Shown piece after piece: positions 31,542 through 42,800 of a stretch of DNA of 64,000 nucleotides. This stretch comes from Liquidambar formosana. Its lineage: Eukaryota; Streptophyta; Magnoliopsida; Saxifragales; Altingiaceae. Every line of letters starts with the position of its first letter. Position 1 is the stretch's first letter. Under the pieces are notes generated by a model, which worked only from the letters and a program-made list of their open reading frames with translations, did no database searches and was not told the DNA's origin. The position numbers and the translations under genes were made by a program. The stretch spans positions 31,554,810 through 31,618,809 of the forward strand of contig CM077826.1 of assembly GCA_039720395.1 (NCBI GenBank). The letters are read 5' to 3'.

Positions 31542-31799
31542 AACATGTAACTTGTTGTCAATGTCTTGCTTAGTTTACTGATTGTATTTGTTTATTTATT
31601 TATTTTTTTTATTATCTGCTTTAACCCTATGTATTGTTATTTGTTTATGAATGAATTTATGGTTTTTATTATACCAAAAGTACAAGAGACTAAAAATTAA
31701 CTTAAATGCAATTCATTAATACATAATAGGCTTAACAAAATAAGTAGTAGCTAAAAAAAATATTAAAAAAAAATACAGTAGTAATAATATTGATAATAT

Positions 31800-32925
31800 A
31801 AGTCTTCATTCATTATTGGCTGGTCTTCCAAGAATGTCTTTTTGAAGGTGTTGATAAAATTGCTATAGGTGAGGAGCCATTCCACTTGTATCCATCAACA
31901 TTATTCTCTCCTTTGGCCTGATTAGTTCAACTTGGTTCTTATCTTTATTTGCTCGAACCTATTCAATGGCTACATTTCCATCCATTTAGATCTTCATTTG
32001 AATTAGCTCATTTTTATTTTTATTTTTTGCATTAGACTATTTTCTCTCTTCATTAGATTGCCTTATCTCTTCATTAGCTTTATTTCGCCCTTCTTTCAAT
32101 TTTTCAAGTATATTCATAATAGGTAAATTTGAAATGTCATTATTGGACATTTTTGCCTTTCATTTCTCGGCCTTCCTTCCTGGTGGTCTGGCCAAACTTT
32201 GGATGTTGTCTTCCTCAAGATCTATGGGAGTCTTTGACATAGAAGATGGGATGGCAGGAGATGGGATGCTAGGACAGGAACTTGAGGCTGCTTGTTTTTC
32301 TGCCAGCTTTTATTTTTCCTCAAGTTCTTTTTTCTTTACTTGCTCTTGGTGCCATTTTGGGTGGTTCCTCAACAGGTTCCAACAATGCATATAGAAAAAT
32401 TTCTTCCTATTATTGTTAGTGGAGTACAATTGTTTTGCCTGCTCAACCTATAAAAATAAAAAGCATAGATAAATACATTTGAAAAATAATAATTAAAAAA
32501 AGTTAAAACTTATATATTTAAAATGTTACCTTATCTTGCTGGTTACCACTACTAGAGGGTCTATTTTCAATTTGTGAATAAGCCCCACAAAAATGATTTT
32601 TTGCAACGCGGATTTTCCCTCATTGTTGTTGAAGTGACTTATAATCTTGTTCGGATGCAAAGTCTTTGTACGTGTGGAAATAATTAAACACTCTCGTCCA
32701 GAAAGCTTTGCCACTTTAATTGATTCCAACCACGGTGTCTGTGGAGACGTGGAGCTATGCCATCACAAGCATACAATCTTCTTTTACAGAAAAATTGATA
32801 TTTCTTGAACGAGTAGAGCTAGTGTCTTCGTGATTGGGAGGGGATTGAGCATCAAGTTGTGTTGGTTGATTAGTATATTGAGAGAATAAGGATGGAAAAA
32901 AAAAAAAAAAAATTAATGGAGGCAT
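31800..32925 (-). pseudogene. Harbinger-associated Myb/SANT-like protein, broken
   Basis: Second protein of plant PIF/Harbinger elements, the DNA-binding partner of the transposase. From an ATG at 32925: NHEDTSSTRSRNINFSVKED then CMLVMA, a stop, then FWTRVFNYFHTYKDFASEQD followed by YKSLQQQ, another stop, then GKIRVAKNHFCGAYSQIENR, the trihelix-like core. An intron donor GTAACA follows at about 32528. The second exon (about 32450-31800) reads QAKQLYSTNNNRKKFFYMHC then WNLLRNHPKW and a lysine-rich tail. At least two Trp codons have become stops. Confidence 0.8.
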
Positions 32926-32992
32926 TTGGACGGTCCTCCTCCTTTTCTCTATTCCCCTACACCCACAAATAAATCCTAGCCACATACGCGCC

Positions 32993-35795
32993 TGTGAACC
33001 CCGGAAAGTGGCCCACATGATTGAAAAAGGAGTCACCACTTCATTTTTTAAAGGAAACAATGAAAATCCTAAAATGTTTTATTTTCCAAAACAAGTGAGT
33101 CCATGTTTGAAAAATGGAAAGGCAAAAGATCTTTTTAAAAAAAACCAAAGATTGTGAATCCGGAGGCTAAGTTACAATATGGGAAGGTTCTAGGCAAAGC
33201 CAATAGGCACCCATATCGCTCTAAACGGTCTCTTAATTTAATTGGGCAAAATCAAAGTCTCAAACATGCAAGAATCAACAATTATCATTACAATACAGCA
33301 TGCATATCATCATTCCATCCATTCACATAAACAAGAAAATAAAAGCGAAGAGAGATAAAAGAGAAAAGGAAAGAAAACCTACGATACTTAGTATCCTAGG
33401 GCAGACTTGAACATCAAATGAGCGCCTACATATCATGTATAGAAATACATGGATCAAAGTCCACGTAATTCGAAAGAGAATGGGGTTATAACCTAATAAA
33501 GGCCTATGGTAAACCCTAAGTTTCCTTTCAAGAAAATATGGGAAGTTTTTAAAGATAAATGATTCTCAAAAGACCTTTAGAAAATATGGAATTTCAATAA
33601 AGATAGAAACTTTTTATTTGAAAAGGAATTTTTTTATAAAAAGAATATAGGAATTACCATATTCCCCTATTAGGAAATAACCCTAGGAGGGAGAAAGGAA
33701 AAGTTTTAACGGAAGACAAAATGTGAATTAGGGCACTTTCAAATCCTACTTACCTTGTACAATAGCAACCTGTCAAAAATAATCACCCCACATTGGTGGG
33801 GTAATTGCACCTGTCATATCCCATTTTCTATAAGTTTTGTACTTGCCAAGCACCTACAAGTTGCATGCAATATCCACTAAAAATACCAACAAACCAAACT
33901 AGTTTCCAACCAAGCAATTATCATGCTTAAACATAGGCAATCACATGCTTAAAATGTGACAATAATGACAATGAAAAAATCTGGATAGAATTGAAATAAG
34001 GCCTAAATCATCCACTAAACATGCAAACAAATAGAAATAGTTAATAAACATAAACCCTAATTTAATCCTAAAACCATAACATGCAATAAACCCTAAAATC
34101 CACTATCATGAATGCAAAAGATCATCATAGTTATTCCATATGAAATACATATATAGCAACTATGAAGAAAAACCAACAAAAACCCCTAGACTACCATGCT
34201 ATATGCAACTTTCCTAAAATGAAGACAACAAAAACCCTAAAATCACAACTATACTTTAAACTACATAAAACAACCCTATAGCATGCATAACTCATCATGA
34301 ATATCATTTAAATCATGTATATTAACTAATAGAAGCATTAACACATGATAAAAATTTAAACTTGAACATGCAATAAAGCTATTCTAAGCAAAAACCTAAT
34401 TTCAGCACAATAGAAACCCTAGAATCACAACTATATATTACACCACATGAAATAACCTTGTAGCATGCAAAATCATTCATGAACAACATTCTAATCATAT
34501 ATATTAACCAATAGAAGTATCAACACATGATAAAAATGCAAGTTTTAACATGCAATAGAATTATTTCAAGCAAAACCTTAATTTCAGTACAATAGAAATA
34601 GAGGTATACCTATGGTTCAACTTTCTTATCACTGTAGAGACTCCTTCGTTCTCTTATTAATGGCTTAAAACACTCTCTTTTAGGCCTCCACATATCCTAC
34701 CTCTCCTTTGGAACTCTCTCTCTCTCTACCTCTCTTTCAGAAATTAGGTTAAGTGCCTCAAAATGGCTCTAATTGCCTTCCAAGTTGCCCCCTTAATGCT
34801 GAAATATAGAGGGGTATTTATAGGGTTTGAGGGGAATCAACCAATGGTTGGAATTAAAACTTAAATATTGATCCAAGGGTCATTAAAGACTCTCTTGGGG
34901 CTAAAGGCACTCAAATAGGGTTGAAAATAAGATGGAATGGCGACTAGAGGTGAAAAATCCATCAAAAATAGGAAAGAGATAAAAAAAACCCTAAAAATTA
35001 ACGGAGCCCCTCGACTGACCACCTAGGGCTGGGTGGCTAGCAGCTTGGGCCTAGGCGGCTAGTTGCCCAGGCCTAGGTGGTCACCCGAGGGCATCGTCAG
35101 CTCTTGCCTTATTTGAGCCCTTTCAGCTTCCAAATGTATTTCAAGGCCTAAATTAACTCCGATTTTGACGAAACAAAAGCCAAAACGATCATGTTTTGAA
35201 AAGGAATGTAATTTGAGATATTTTAGGGCAAAAATCCTTAGCCATGGCTGCATGGTTAGGTTTACAAAGGTGGCTAATCGCTATACACCACCGTCGCTAA
35301 GCTTAGGTATGCACACAGGGTCGCACCAAATGCTTTCCAATTCAAAATTCAACCTTTTAAAACATCTTTCGGAATGGAATTAAGACTAATCAAAGTCAAA
35401 TGAGTGAGAATTGAGTGAAAATCATGAGCCAATTTGAGGTAACCCGAAGTGGGTCTCTTAACCAACCCGAACTATATTGAGCCATTTAATCCCGAACCAT
35501 CAATTCGTCAAATTGAACCCATAAATACCTCAAATGCATCCATATGAACTCTAATTGACAATTTGGAGGTCATTTTAAGGTTAAATGGAAAGTTTGTGAC
35601 CTAAAAGACGATTATGCCCCTCAAGTCGCAAAAGTTCTTATTATCCCTCAAGATCAACTCCAAATCGAACCAAAATTCATACACATTATCTTCAAGACCC
35701 TAGAGACACAATACAAAAGACTAGACTCAAAAAGGAAACAAAAAGGCATATAAAATGACAAACCCTAACTAAGGTGGCAAAAATGGGGTGTGACA
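32993..35795 (-). mobile_element. Solo LTR, 3-kb family, copy 1 (2,803 bp)
   Basis: The minus strand begins TGTCACACCCCATTTTTG and ends GGGTTCACA. The flanks are GCGCC and GCACC, a 5-bp duplication with one change. The LTR TATA box is CCTATAAATACC at about 34822. A pair of roughly 190-bp tandem units occupies about 34200-34600. Inserted in the Harbinger element. No coding region and no internal domain, so it is a solo LTR of a large retrotransposon. Confidence 0.85.
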
Positions 35796-36581
35796 GCACC
35801 CACCCCTTCACCTAAAAAGCTACCTCTTTCCCCGTCCTGCTTTTCATCCCTTTCACAAACCCTCACTTAAACATACCTCTTTCTATGCAATCCCTTTCCC
35901 ACTCCACTTTCCCTCTCTCTCCACCTCCCACTCCCACACTGGCTCCTATTCCCACTGTCCCTCTCTGTTTTTTTTTTTCTTCAAAAACCCTCAGTTTTCT
36001 CTCCTTCCCTCTCTCCTACTCCCTCCATTTCTTTCTCCACTCTCGGGTTTTACGAAAGAAGTCCACCGAAGTCCTTGGCTTAGTGGTGAAGAAACCCTCC
36101 AACAACCACAATTAACCCCCCGCCAATCGAAGCATCTCTTGTCAATTTCATAATGTGGGAAGAGTTTTCAAGTGAGTCCTTGTTTGATTTGCTTTAATTT
36201 ATTTCCCATTTCGTTTTGCTTCAATTTATTTCTCATTTCTTAAACTTATAGAAAATTGATTTTTTTTTTTGGATTAATATTGAACTTCGACGACGTGACG
36301 AGTTCCTCCGGCGCCAGTAATTGAAGGGTAGTTCCTGGGAAAATTTGTTGAAGACGGTTGAGGGTTATGATCAACTATGGGATTTCCATGTGAGATTTTT
36401 AATCAAAAGTAAGATTTGCTACCTTCTCTCTCCTCTTCCAAATTTAAAGTGAGAGAAAAAGGTAGTAAATTTGATTCTGTACTTTTGCTACCTCTTGCAA
36501 CAGAATACGACCTCTGTTAGAAGTGTTTTTTTGGAGGCAGAGGTAGTAAATCCAACTTTGCTACCTCTGTTGGACATGCTC
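35796..36581 (-). other. Right part of the Harbinger element
   Basis: CT-rich stretch (35800-36050) presumably upstream of the Myb-like gene, then the subterminal zone with repeated TTGCTACCTCT/AGAGGTAG motifs leading to the inverted end. Confidence 0.6.
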
Positions 36582-36584
36582 TTA

Positions 36585-36928
36585 GCGATTTATAGAAAGT
36601 GCCCTTATATGAAGAAAAAAAAACAAAAAAATAAAATAAAAATTCTTTGAGAAGTTCATAGGACTCACGCATTAAGAAGAATAAGATTTAAGTTTCAACT
36701 TTTCACTCCTTGGGTCTAGCCACCAGTTGAATTTATCATGTGCATTAAATGATATGGAGTGGGTGGTGACCTTACCTATCCCCAATTTGGGGGGAAATGG
36801 ATCATTTAGAGAATTTTGTTTTGTGTTCTAAAGTTGCTTCCTATATTATTACTCTGCTTGATCTTAATGTTGTTAAATGTTACAATTGTAAAGTTGTTTG
36901 GTCTTTAGTTTCCAATAAATTTCCCTTG
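36585..36928. other. Spacer between Harbinger and solo LTR copy 2
   Basis: AT-rich non-coding DNA. I see nothing in it. Confidence 0.5.
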
Positions 36929-37638
36929 TGTCACACCCCATTTTTGCCACCTTAGCTAGGGTTTGTCATTTTATGTATCTTTTTGTTTCCTTTTTGAGTC
37001 TAGTATTTTGCATTGAGTTTCTAGGGTCTTGAAGATGATGTATATGAATTTTGGTTTAATTTGGAGTTGATCTCGATAGTCAATTAGAGATTTTGTGACT
37101 TTAAGGGCATTATTGTCTTTTAAGTCGTATCTTTTCTATTTGACCTTGAAATGATCTCCAAGTTGTCAATTGGAGTTCATATGAATGCATTTGAGATGTT
37201 TATGGGTTCAATTTGATGAATTGATAGTTCAGGATTAAAATGGCTCAATATGGCTCAAGATGGTCAAGAGACCCTCTTTAGGTTGGCTCAAATCGGCTCA
37301 TGATTTTCACTCAACTCCCACTCATTTGACTTTAATTAGTCTTAATTTCATCCCCAAATGTGTTTAGGAAGGTTGAATTTTGAATTGAAAGACATTCGGT
37401 GCAACCCTGTGTGCATACCTAAGCTAAGCGATAGTGGTGTATAGCAGTTAGCTACCTTTGTAAGACCTAACCATGCAGCCATGGCTAGGGTTTTTTGCCC
37501 TAAATTGACTCAAATCATATTCTCCTTTGAAACACGGTCGTTTTTGGCTTTCGTTTCGTCAAAATTGGACTTCGTTTGACCCCCGAAACACTTTTAGAAG
37601 GTGAAAGAGTGTGAAAATGGCAATTGCTGACAGTGTGC

Positions 37639-37716
37639 TCGGGTGACCACTTGGGGCTTAGCGGCTAACTGCCCAGCCTTGGGTGGTCACCCACCCAACA
37701 CCAAGTGGTCACCTGA
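37639..37716 (+). repeat. Palindrome-rich cluster in 3-kb LTR copy 2
   Basis: GC-rich island with repeats of GGTGACCAC, GCGGCTAACTGCCCAG and GGTGGTCACCC in both orientations. Counterparts lie at 35012-35089 (copy 1) and 63018-63098 (copy 3). In all three it ends about 186-190 bp before the TATA box. Confidence 0.8.
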
Positions 37717-38157
37717 GCCTCCTTCCTTTTTCGTGTGCTGAAGCGGATCCCTTCCTATTTTCTCGAACTATTCCGCCTCCAGTTGCCATTCCACTTTTTT
37801 TTAAACCCTAATTGACCTATTTGAGCCCCAAAGAAGTCTCTAAGGACCCTTGGATCGATATCTAGGGTTTTAATCCTAAGCATTGAGGGTTTCCCCTTAA
37901 ACCCTATAAATACACCCCTATACTTCAGCATTAGGGGAGGCATTTTTTTTAGAGGCACCTAGAGGCAATCACAGCCATCCTTAAGGCATTCTAACCTAAT
38001 TTTTGAGTGAGGGATAGAGAGAGAGAGTTTCAAGGAGAGTTGGAGCTTTGCTTGGAGGCTTGAAGGAGAGCTTTTCAACTTTTTCACAAGAGGAGAAGAG
38101 ATGTTCTACAGCAGCAAGAAGGCTCCACCATAGGTATAGCTCTATTCCTTTGCTATG

Positions 38158-38700
38158 GAAATTAGGGTTTCACTTAGAATAGTTCATTTGTATGTTCAAG
38201 TTAGTATTTTCATCATGTATTGATGCTTCTAATTGTTAATATACATGGTTTAAATGTTATTCATGATGGGTTATGCATGTAATTGGATTATTTCATGTGA
38301 TTTAATGCATGGTTGGGATTTTAGGGTTGCTATTGTGCTGAAATAGGGTTTTTGCTTAGAATATCCATATTTCATGTTCAAGCTTGCATTTTTATCATAT
38401 TTTGCTACTTCTATTAGTTAATATGCATGATTAGGATGTTGTTCATGGGCTGTTTTGCATGCTAGAGGGTTATTTTATGCGATTTATGTGTAGTTGTGAT
38501 TCTAGGGTTTCAATTATGCTGAAATTAGGGTTTGGCTTAAAATAACTCTTTTGCATGTTAAAACTTGCATTTTTATCATGTGTTGATGCTTCTAGTGGTT
38601 AATATGCATGATTAGAATGTCATTCATGTTTAGTGCATGATTTGAGGTTATTTCATGTAGTTTAAAGCATGATTATGATTCTAAGGTTTCTATCATCTCT
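38158..38700 (+). repeat. Tandem ~182-bp repeat, three units
   Basis: Each unit starts GAAAT(T)AGGGTTT and contains TTAATATGCATGATTAG and TATTTCATGTGATTTA-like blocks. It is in the transcribed part of the LTR, downstream of the TATA box. Confidence 0.85.
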
Positions 38701-39987
38701 GTTTTAGTTTAGTTGCATATAGCATGATAGCTTAAGATTTTTCTTTGGTTTTTCTTCATAGTTGCTGTTTATGTATTGCATATGGAATAACTATGATATT
38801 TTTTGTATTCATATAGTGGATTTTAGGTCTTTTATGCATATTATGATTCTAGGATTGAATTAGGGTTCATGTTATTCACTATTTGTGTTTGTTTGCATGT
38901 TTAGTGGATGATTTAGGCCTTATTTCAATTTTGTCCAGATCTGTTTATTGTCCTTAATGTCATATTTTCAGCATGTGATTATCTATGTTTTAGCATGATA
39001 ATTGCTTGGTTGGAAACTAGCTTGGTTTGTTGGTATTTTTGGAGGATATTTCATGCAAATAGCAGGTGCTTGACAGGTACAAACCCATAGAAAGTGGGAT
39101 ATGACAAGTGCAATTACCCCACCAATGTGGGGTGATTATTTTGGCTATTGCAAGATAAAATCTTGCAAATAAAGTAATTACCTTATGAAATAGGGTGGTT
39201 ATTTTGACAAGTTGCTTTTGCTTAAGGTAAATAGGGTTTGAAGGTGCCCTAATTCACCTTTCTTTCCTTAAAACTTTCCCTTCTCCCTCCTAGGGTTATT
39301 TCCTAATAGGGGGATATGGTAAGCTACCATAGTTTCCTTTCATAGAAAAATTCCTTTTCAAATAAAAGTTTCTATCTTTACTTAAAATACTATATTTTCT
39401 AGAAATCTTTTGAGAATCATTTATCTTTAGAAACTCTTTTCTTTATGGAAGGAAACTTAGAGTTTACCATAGGCCTTTATTAGGTTATAACTCTATTCCA
39501 ATCGAACTACGTGGACTTTGATCCATGTATTCCGTTGCATGGTACGTAGGCGTTTTGAGGTTCAAGTCCGCCCTAGGATCTAACTATCCTAGTTTATTTT
39601 AGTTTTTCTTTATTTTGTTTGTTTGTTATGGATGGAATATATGGTATGCATGTAACTCTTGTGATGATATCTTGCTGATTTTTGTATGGTAAGATCTTGA
39701 TTTAGCCAAAATAAACTAAGAGACCGAAAGGGTGACATGGGTGCCTATAGGTTATGCCTAGAACCTTCCTATGTAATAACTTAGCCTCTGAATCCCTGAT
39801 TTCTTTGGTTTCTAAAAGACTGTTTTTGCCTTTCCTTTTTAAACATGGAGTCATTCTTTTGTTTTCTTAAAACAAAATTGGTTTTTAGGGTTTTCCTTGT
39901 TTCCTTTAAAAACTAAGGTGGCGACTCCTTTTCTTTTTTCAACCCCTTTTTTTTTAACCCTCGTGGGCCACTTTTTAAGGGTCCACA

Positions 39988-40183
39988 CCTTGATTTTTTT
40001 TTTCCTGAATCTAACAAAAAAACTTCTTTAAAATTCAATTGGTTAGGTGGTTTGGGTCCGATCTAAGTTGGCTCAATCAAAAAATAGGTATCATCCCAAT
40101 TTCACCCCGCAAAGACAAAATTCAGCGTATATGAGAATATCAGATGTAGTGTATGTTCTTGATTTGAAGCGTGTTAATGCAAA
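39988..40183. other. Spacer between solo LTR copy 2 and the copia element
   Basis: 196 bp of AT-rich DNA with no recognised feature. It ends in the GCAAA duplication of the next element. Confidence 0.6.
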
Positions 40184-41840
40184 TGTTGGGAATCGAACAA
40201 GAGGGAAAAATACAAGTGCGGAATATAAAAATTTTTCCTACGATTCCCAATCCCATGAATCTAACTATGCATAACACAAAATCAAACCCTAACGACAAAG
40301 AGGGTTAGAACACTTACAGAATTTTTGTCTTCTCCTTTTTGCTCCAAGCTTTGATTCCGGACAGCGGTGAATGAGCAGCCCAAGTGTGCTGCCTCCAACG
40401 GTATCCACACCTAGCTAGAGCTTCAAGTCCTTTCTTTCTTCTTCCTTGTTGTTGCTAGAGGTGGAGAAGAGAGAGAGAGAGAAGAGAGCCTCCAAGGGGC
40501 TGGACGGCTAGGGTTTTTGTGCAAGCCTTCTTATGCCATGTCACACATAAGTGTGACTTATATAGGCAGCCCACTAAAGGGGGCTGGCCATGGGGAAGAA
40601 ACCCTAATAGGGTTATGTGTAATTACACTTAATTGCACATTAACCCCTATTATTTGTATCAAATACAAATAGGCCTATAAAGAACTATTCTTTATTCACT
40701 AAAACCCTTTCTCTCATAGACTTTAAAGCCCTTCTTGCATGATCAGTGTGTGACCCATTGGGTTCACATCATTAAGTAGTAGGAATAGCACGAGGTGTGC
40801 ACAATGGAACTCTTTCCATTTAGGGTCTAATTGGAACTCCTTCCAATTCCCTAATTGATTATAACTCACTTATATCAATTAGGGCTTCTACTAACCATGA
40901 GTAACACCTAGCATATGGCTCATGGTGTGGTCCTTAATGAGGTGAATAGTCATTTACAAAGAACCCTTCTGTTATAGTTTATAGGTTACAATTGCATCCT
41001 TCCTTCAACACAATGTCTCCAATTGAACTAATAGGACATGGAAGTCTGTCAAGTCCCTAGTTCAATTACTTTATACTCATTCATAGATATCAACTCATTG
41101 ATGAACTCATGAAACTCTTTTCATATTCATCCTACCATGGCCATGGATTTAATGAGTTATATTATGAATGCTATATGAGACATTCTCTCTCTTTTCCTGA
41201 GAGTGATGGATCCCTTGTTGATCACTCATATGCCTTCACACACATAGCAGTAGGGCCAATGAACACCTTTGCAAACCCCTGAATAGGATTTGCACTTAGT
41301 GTTATCAAACTTCTAAAGCTACATGCATAAGGCAACTATGGTGTCTCAGGTCTAAGGATTACTTGTACCACTATAACAATGAGAAACTGATTGACAGGCA
41401 GGAAAAAACTCCATTCAGTTTATCTCATATCTTTGGTCACATTCAGTGTACCTATTCTTATAATAGGCACCCACTTGTTGGTTGTAGTGTCTCCACACAA
41501 ATAGCTTGAGACTAGCTATCCTCCTATAGAGTCAACCTAACAAGTGCTAGTCCTATGGTTCATTACTGTCCATCATAGTGAACCTTCAACTAGGAATGCT
41601 TAAGGAGTTTAGTACAGAGATATATCTATAGTCTCAAAATTACAACTCTTTGTAATTCCATATTCTCAACTCTAACTCCATGGACATATTATGTAAATAT
41701 AAATGATGCATATAAACATAATAGAATAAGCCCTTTTATTAAATCAATAATAAATGTGACATACATAAATGAAATCAAATGATTGTTCCTAATCCCTAAA
41801 CAATCATCTCTATGATTGGCTCTAGGGCATAATCCTAACA
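40184..41840 (-). repeat. 3' LTR of the copia element
   Basis: 1,657 bp, ends TGTT...AACA. TATA box on the minus strand is TATATAAGT (40565-40557). Near-identical to 48217-49873; differences seen include 40212 (C/A) and one T/C change near 41458. Confidence 0.95.
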
Positions 41841-41859
41841 ATCTCCCACTTGCACTAAA

Positions 41860-42800
41860 GCCAATCGACCATGTATCGCATACCTATCTTCTCAAGATGT
41901 TGGTCTTAGACATAACCAATTATGTTTTAAAGCTTTAGTCAGTAGGTCTACAAAAACTTATGTAGATAATATCTTCTGTAATGTATCTATTACCTCTTCC
42001 AATGATTCCTCTAATCACTTGGAATTGTCACTCTATGAGTTTGGACTTTTGATGAGACCGTGATTCCTAGACTTGAGATATAGACCCATTGTTGTCACAA
42101 AACAAGGTGTGGGCAACTCAATGGAAGGAACAACTCCAAGTTCTAAATGAACTTATAGATCCAAACAGTCTCCTAGACAATGCGACAATTAATTCACCCT
42201 TAATAATGGAATCCATTGTATCTTTCATACAGTTCTTCCATTAAGTATTTCACCAACTAAAGTGAATATAAAATATACCCCATATGGATTATATCCAAAT
42301 CCATATACCCATCTACTATGAGTTTACAATTTCCATATACAATCCAATATTCCAAATTTGAATTGACTAATAACTATTTGTAACAATTACAACATAATAG
42401 ATATCAGGTTCAATACATAGTGTAGAATAAGGCTTCTTAACACTTTAAGAACCTTACTTGTGTTATCCTAGGGCACATGCCCTTGAATAATGAATTCTTA
42501 TCTGAAGTAAATCAGACCTCCCTTAGAATTCTCCATGTTGAACTCCTTCAACATTTCAACTATGTTTGATGATTTGGAGATACTTAGCAATCTATATGAT
42601 CTATCTCTATAGATCTTATTGGATGCTTTTGCCAAATCTTTCATGAATTAGTTTTTCTCCAAAAACCAAAACTTTACATTAGATAACATTCATATATCAT
42701 TCATAATGATTAGGATGTCATCTATATTTAGGATAAAGAAAAAACGATCGCACTCCCACCAACCTTTTATACACTCATGGTCCATCTATACAATGAGAGA
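41860..42800 (-). pseudogene. Decayed copia RT / RNase H
   Basis: The minus strand near 42750 reads FFILNIDDILIIMNDI (the copia RT YVDDILLIGND motif with YV changed to NI). About 42620-42530 reads IYRDRSYRLLSISKSSNIVE then MLKEFNMENSKGG, matching the RT-RNase H connection. At 42099-42030 it reads CDNNGSIS, ESRSHQKSK and IE, from RNase H. It ends RYAIHGRLALVQVGD beside the purine tract. Stops and frame changes occur every few dozen codons. Further upstream pol domains could not be read. Confidence 0.8.

Larger units (their letters stand above)
29457..36581. mobile_element. PIF/Harbinger transposon (7.1 kb with nested LTR)
   Basis: Inverted ends GAGCATCTCCAACAAGAGGT and CCTCTGTTGGACATGCTC, with the superfamily's TTA duplication (29454-29456, 36582-36584). 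It holds both genes expected of the family: a DDE transposase on the plus strand and a Myb/SANT-like protein on the minus strand, arranged tail to tail. A 2.8-kb solo LTR (32993-35795) sits between the second gene and the right end. Without it the element is about 4.3 kb, a normal size. Both genes carry stops, so this copy cannot move itself. Confidence 0.9.
36929..39987 (+). mobile_element. Solo LTR, 3-kb family, copy 2 (3,059 bp)
   Basis: Begins TGTCACACCCCATTTTTG and ends AAGGGTCCACA, flanked by a perfect duplication CCTTG (36924-36928, 39988-39992). TATA box CCCTATAAATAC at 37902. Three tandem units of about 182 bp start at 38158, 38340 and 38521. A palindrome-rich GC cluster lies at 37639-37716. 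Orientation is opposite to copy 1. Confidence 0.9.

Noticed and set aside
35059..35383. Short open frames within 3-kb LTR copy 1
   Set aside because: The corresponding segments of copies 2 and 3 are not open in the same frame, so they are not conserved coding.
40047..40274. Open frame sharing a C-terminus with one at 48101-48307
   Set aside because: Both run from unique DNA or copia interior into the same LTR end. The shared part is the LTR read antisense, not a gene.
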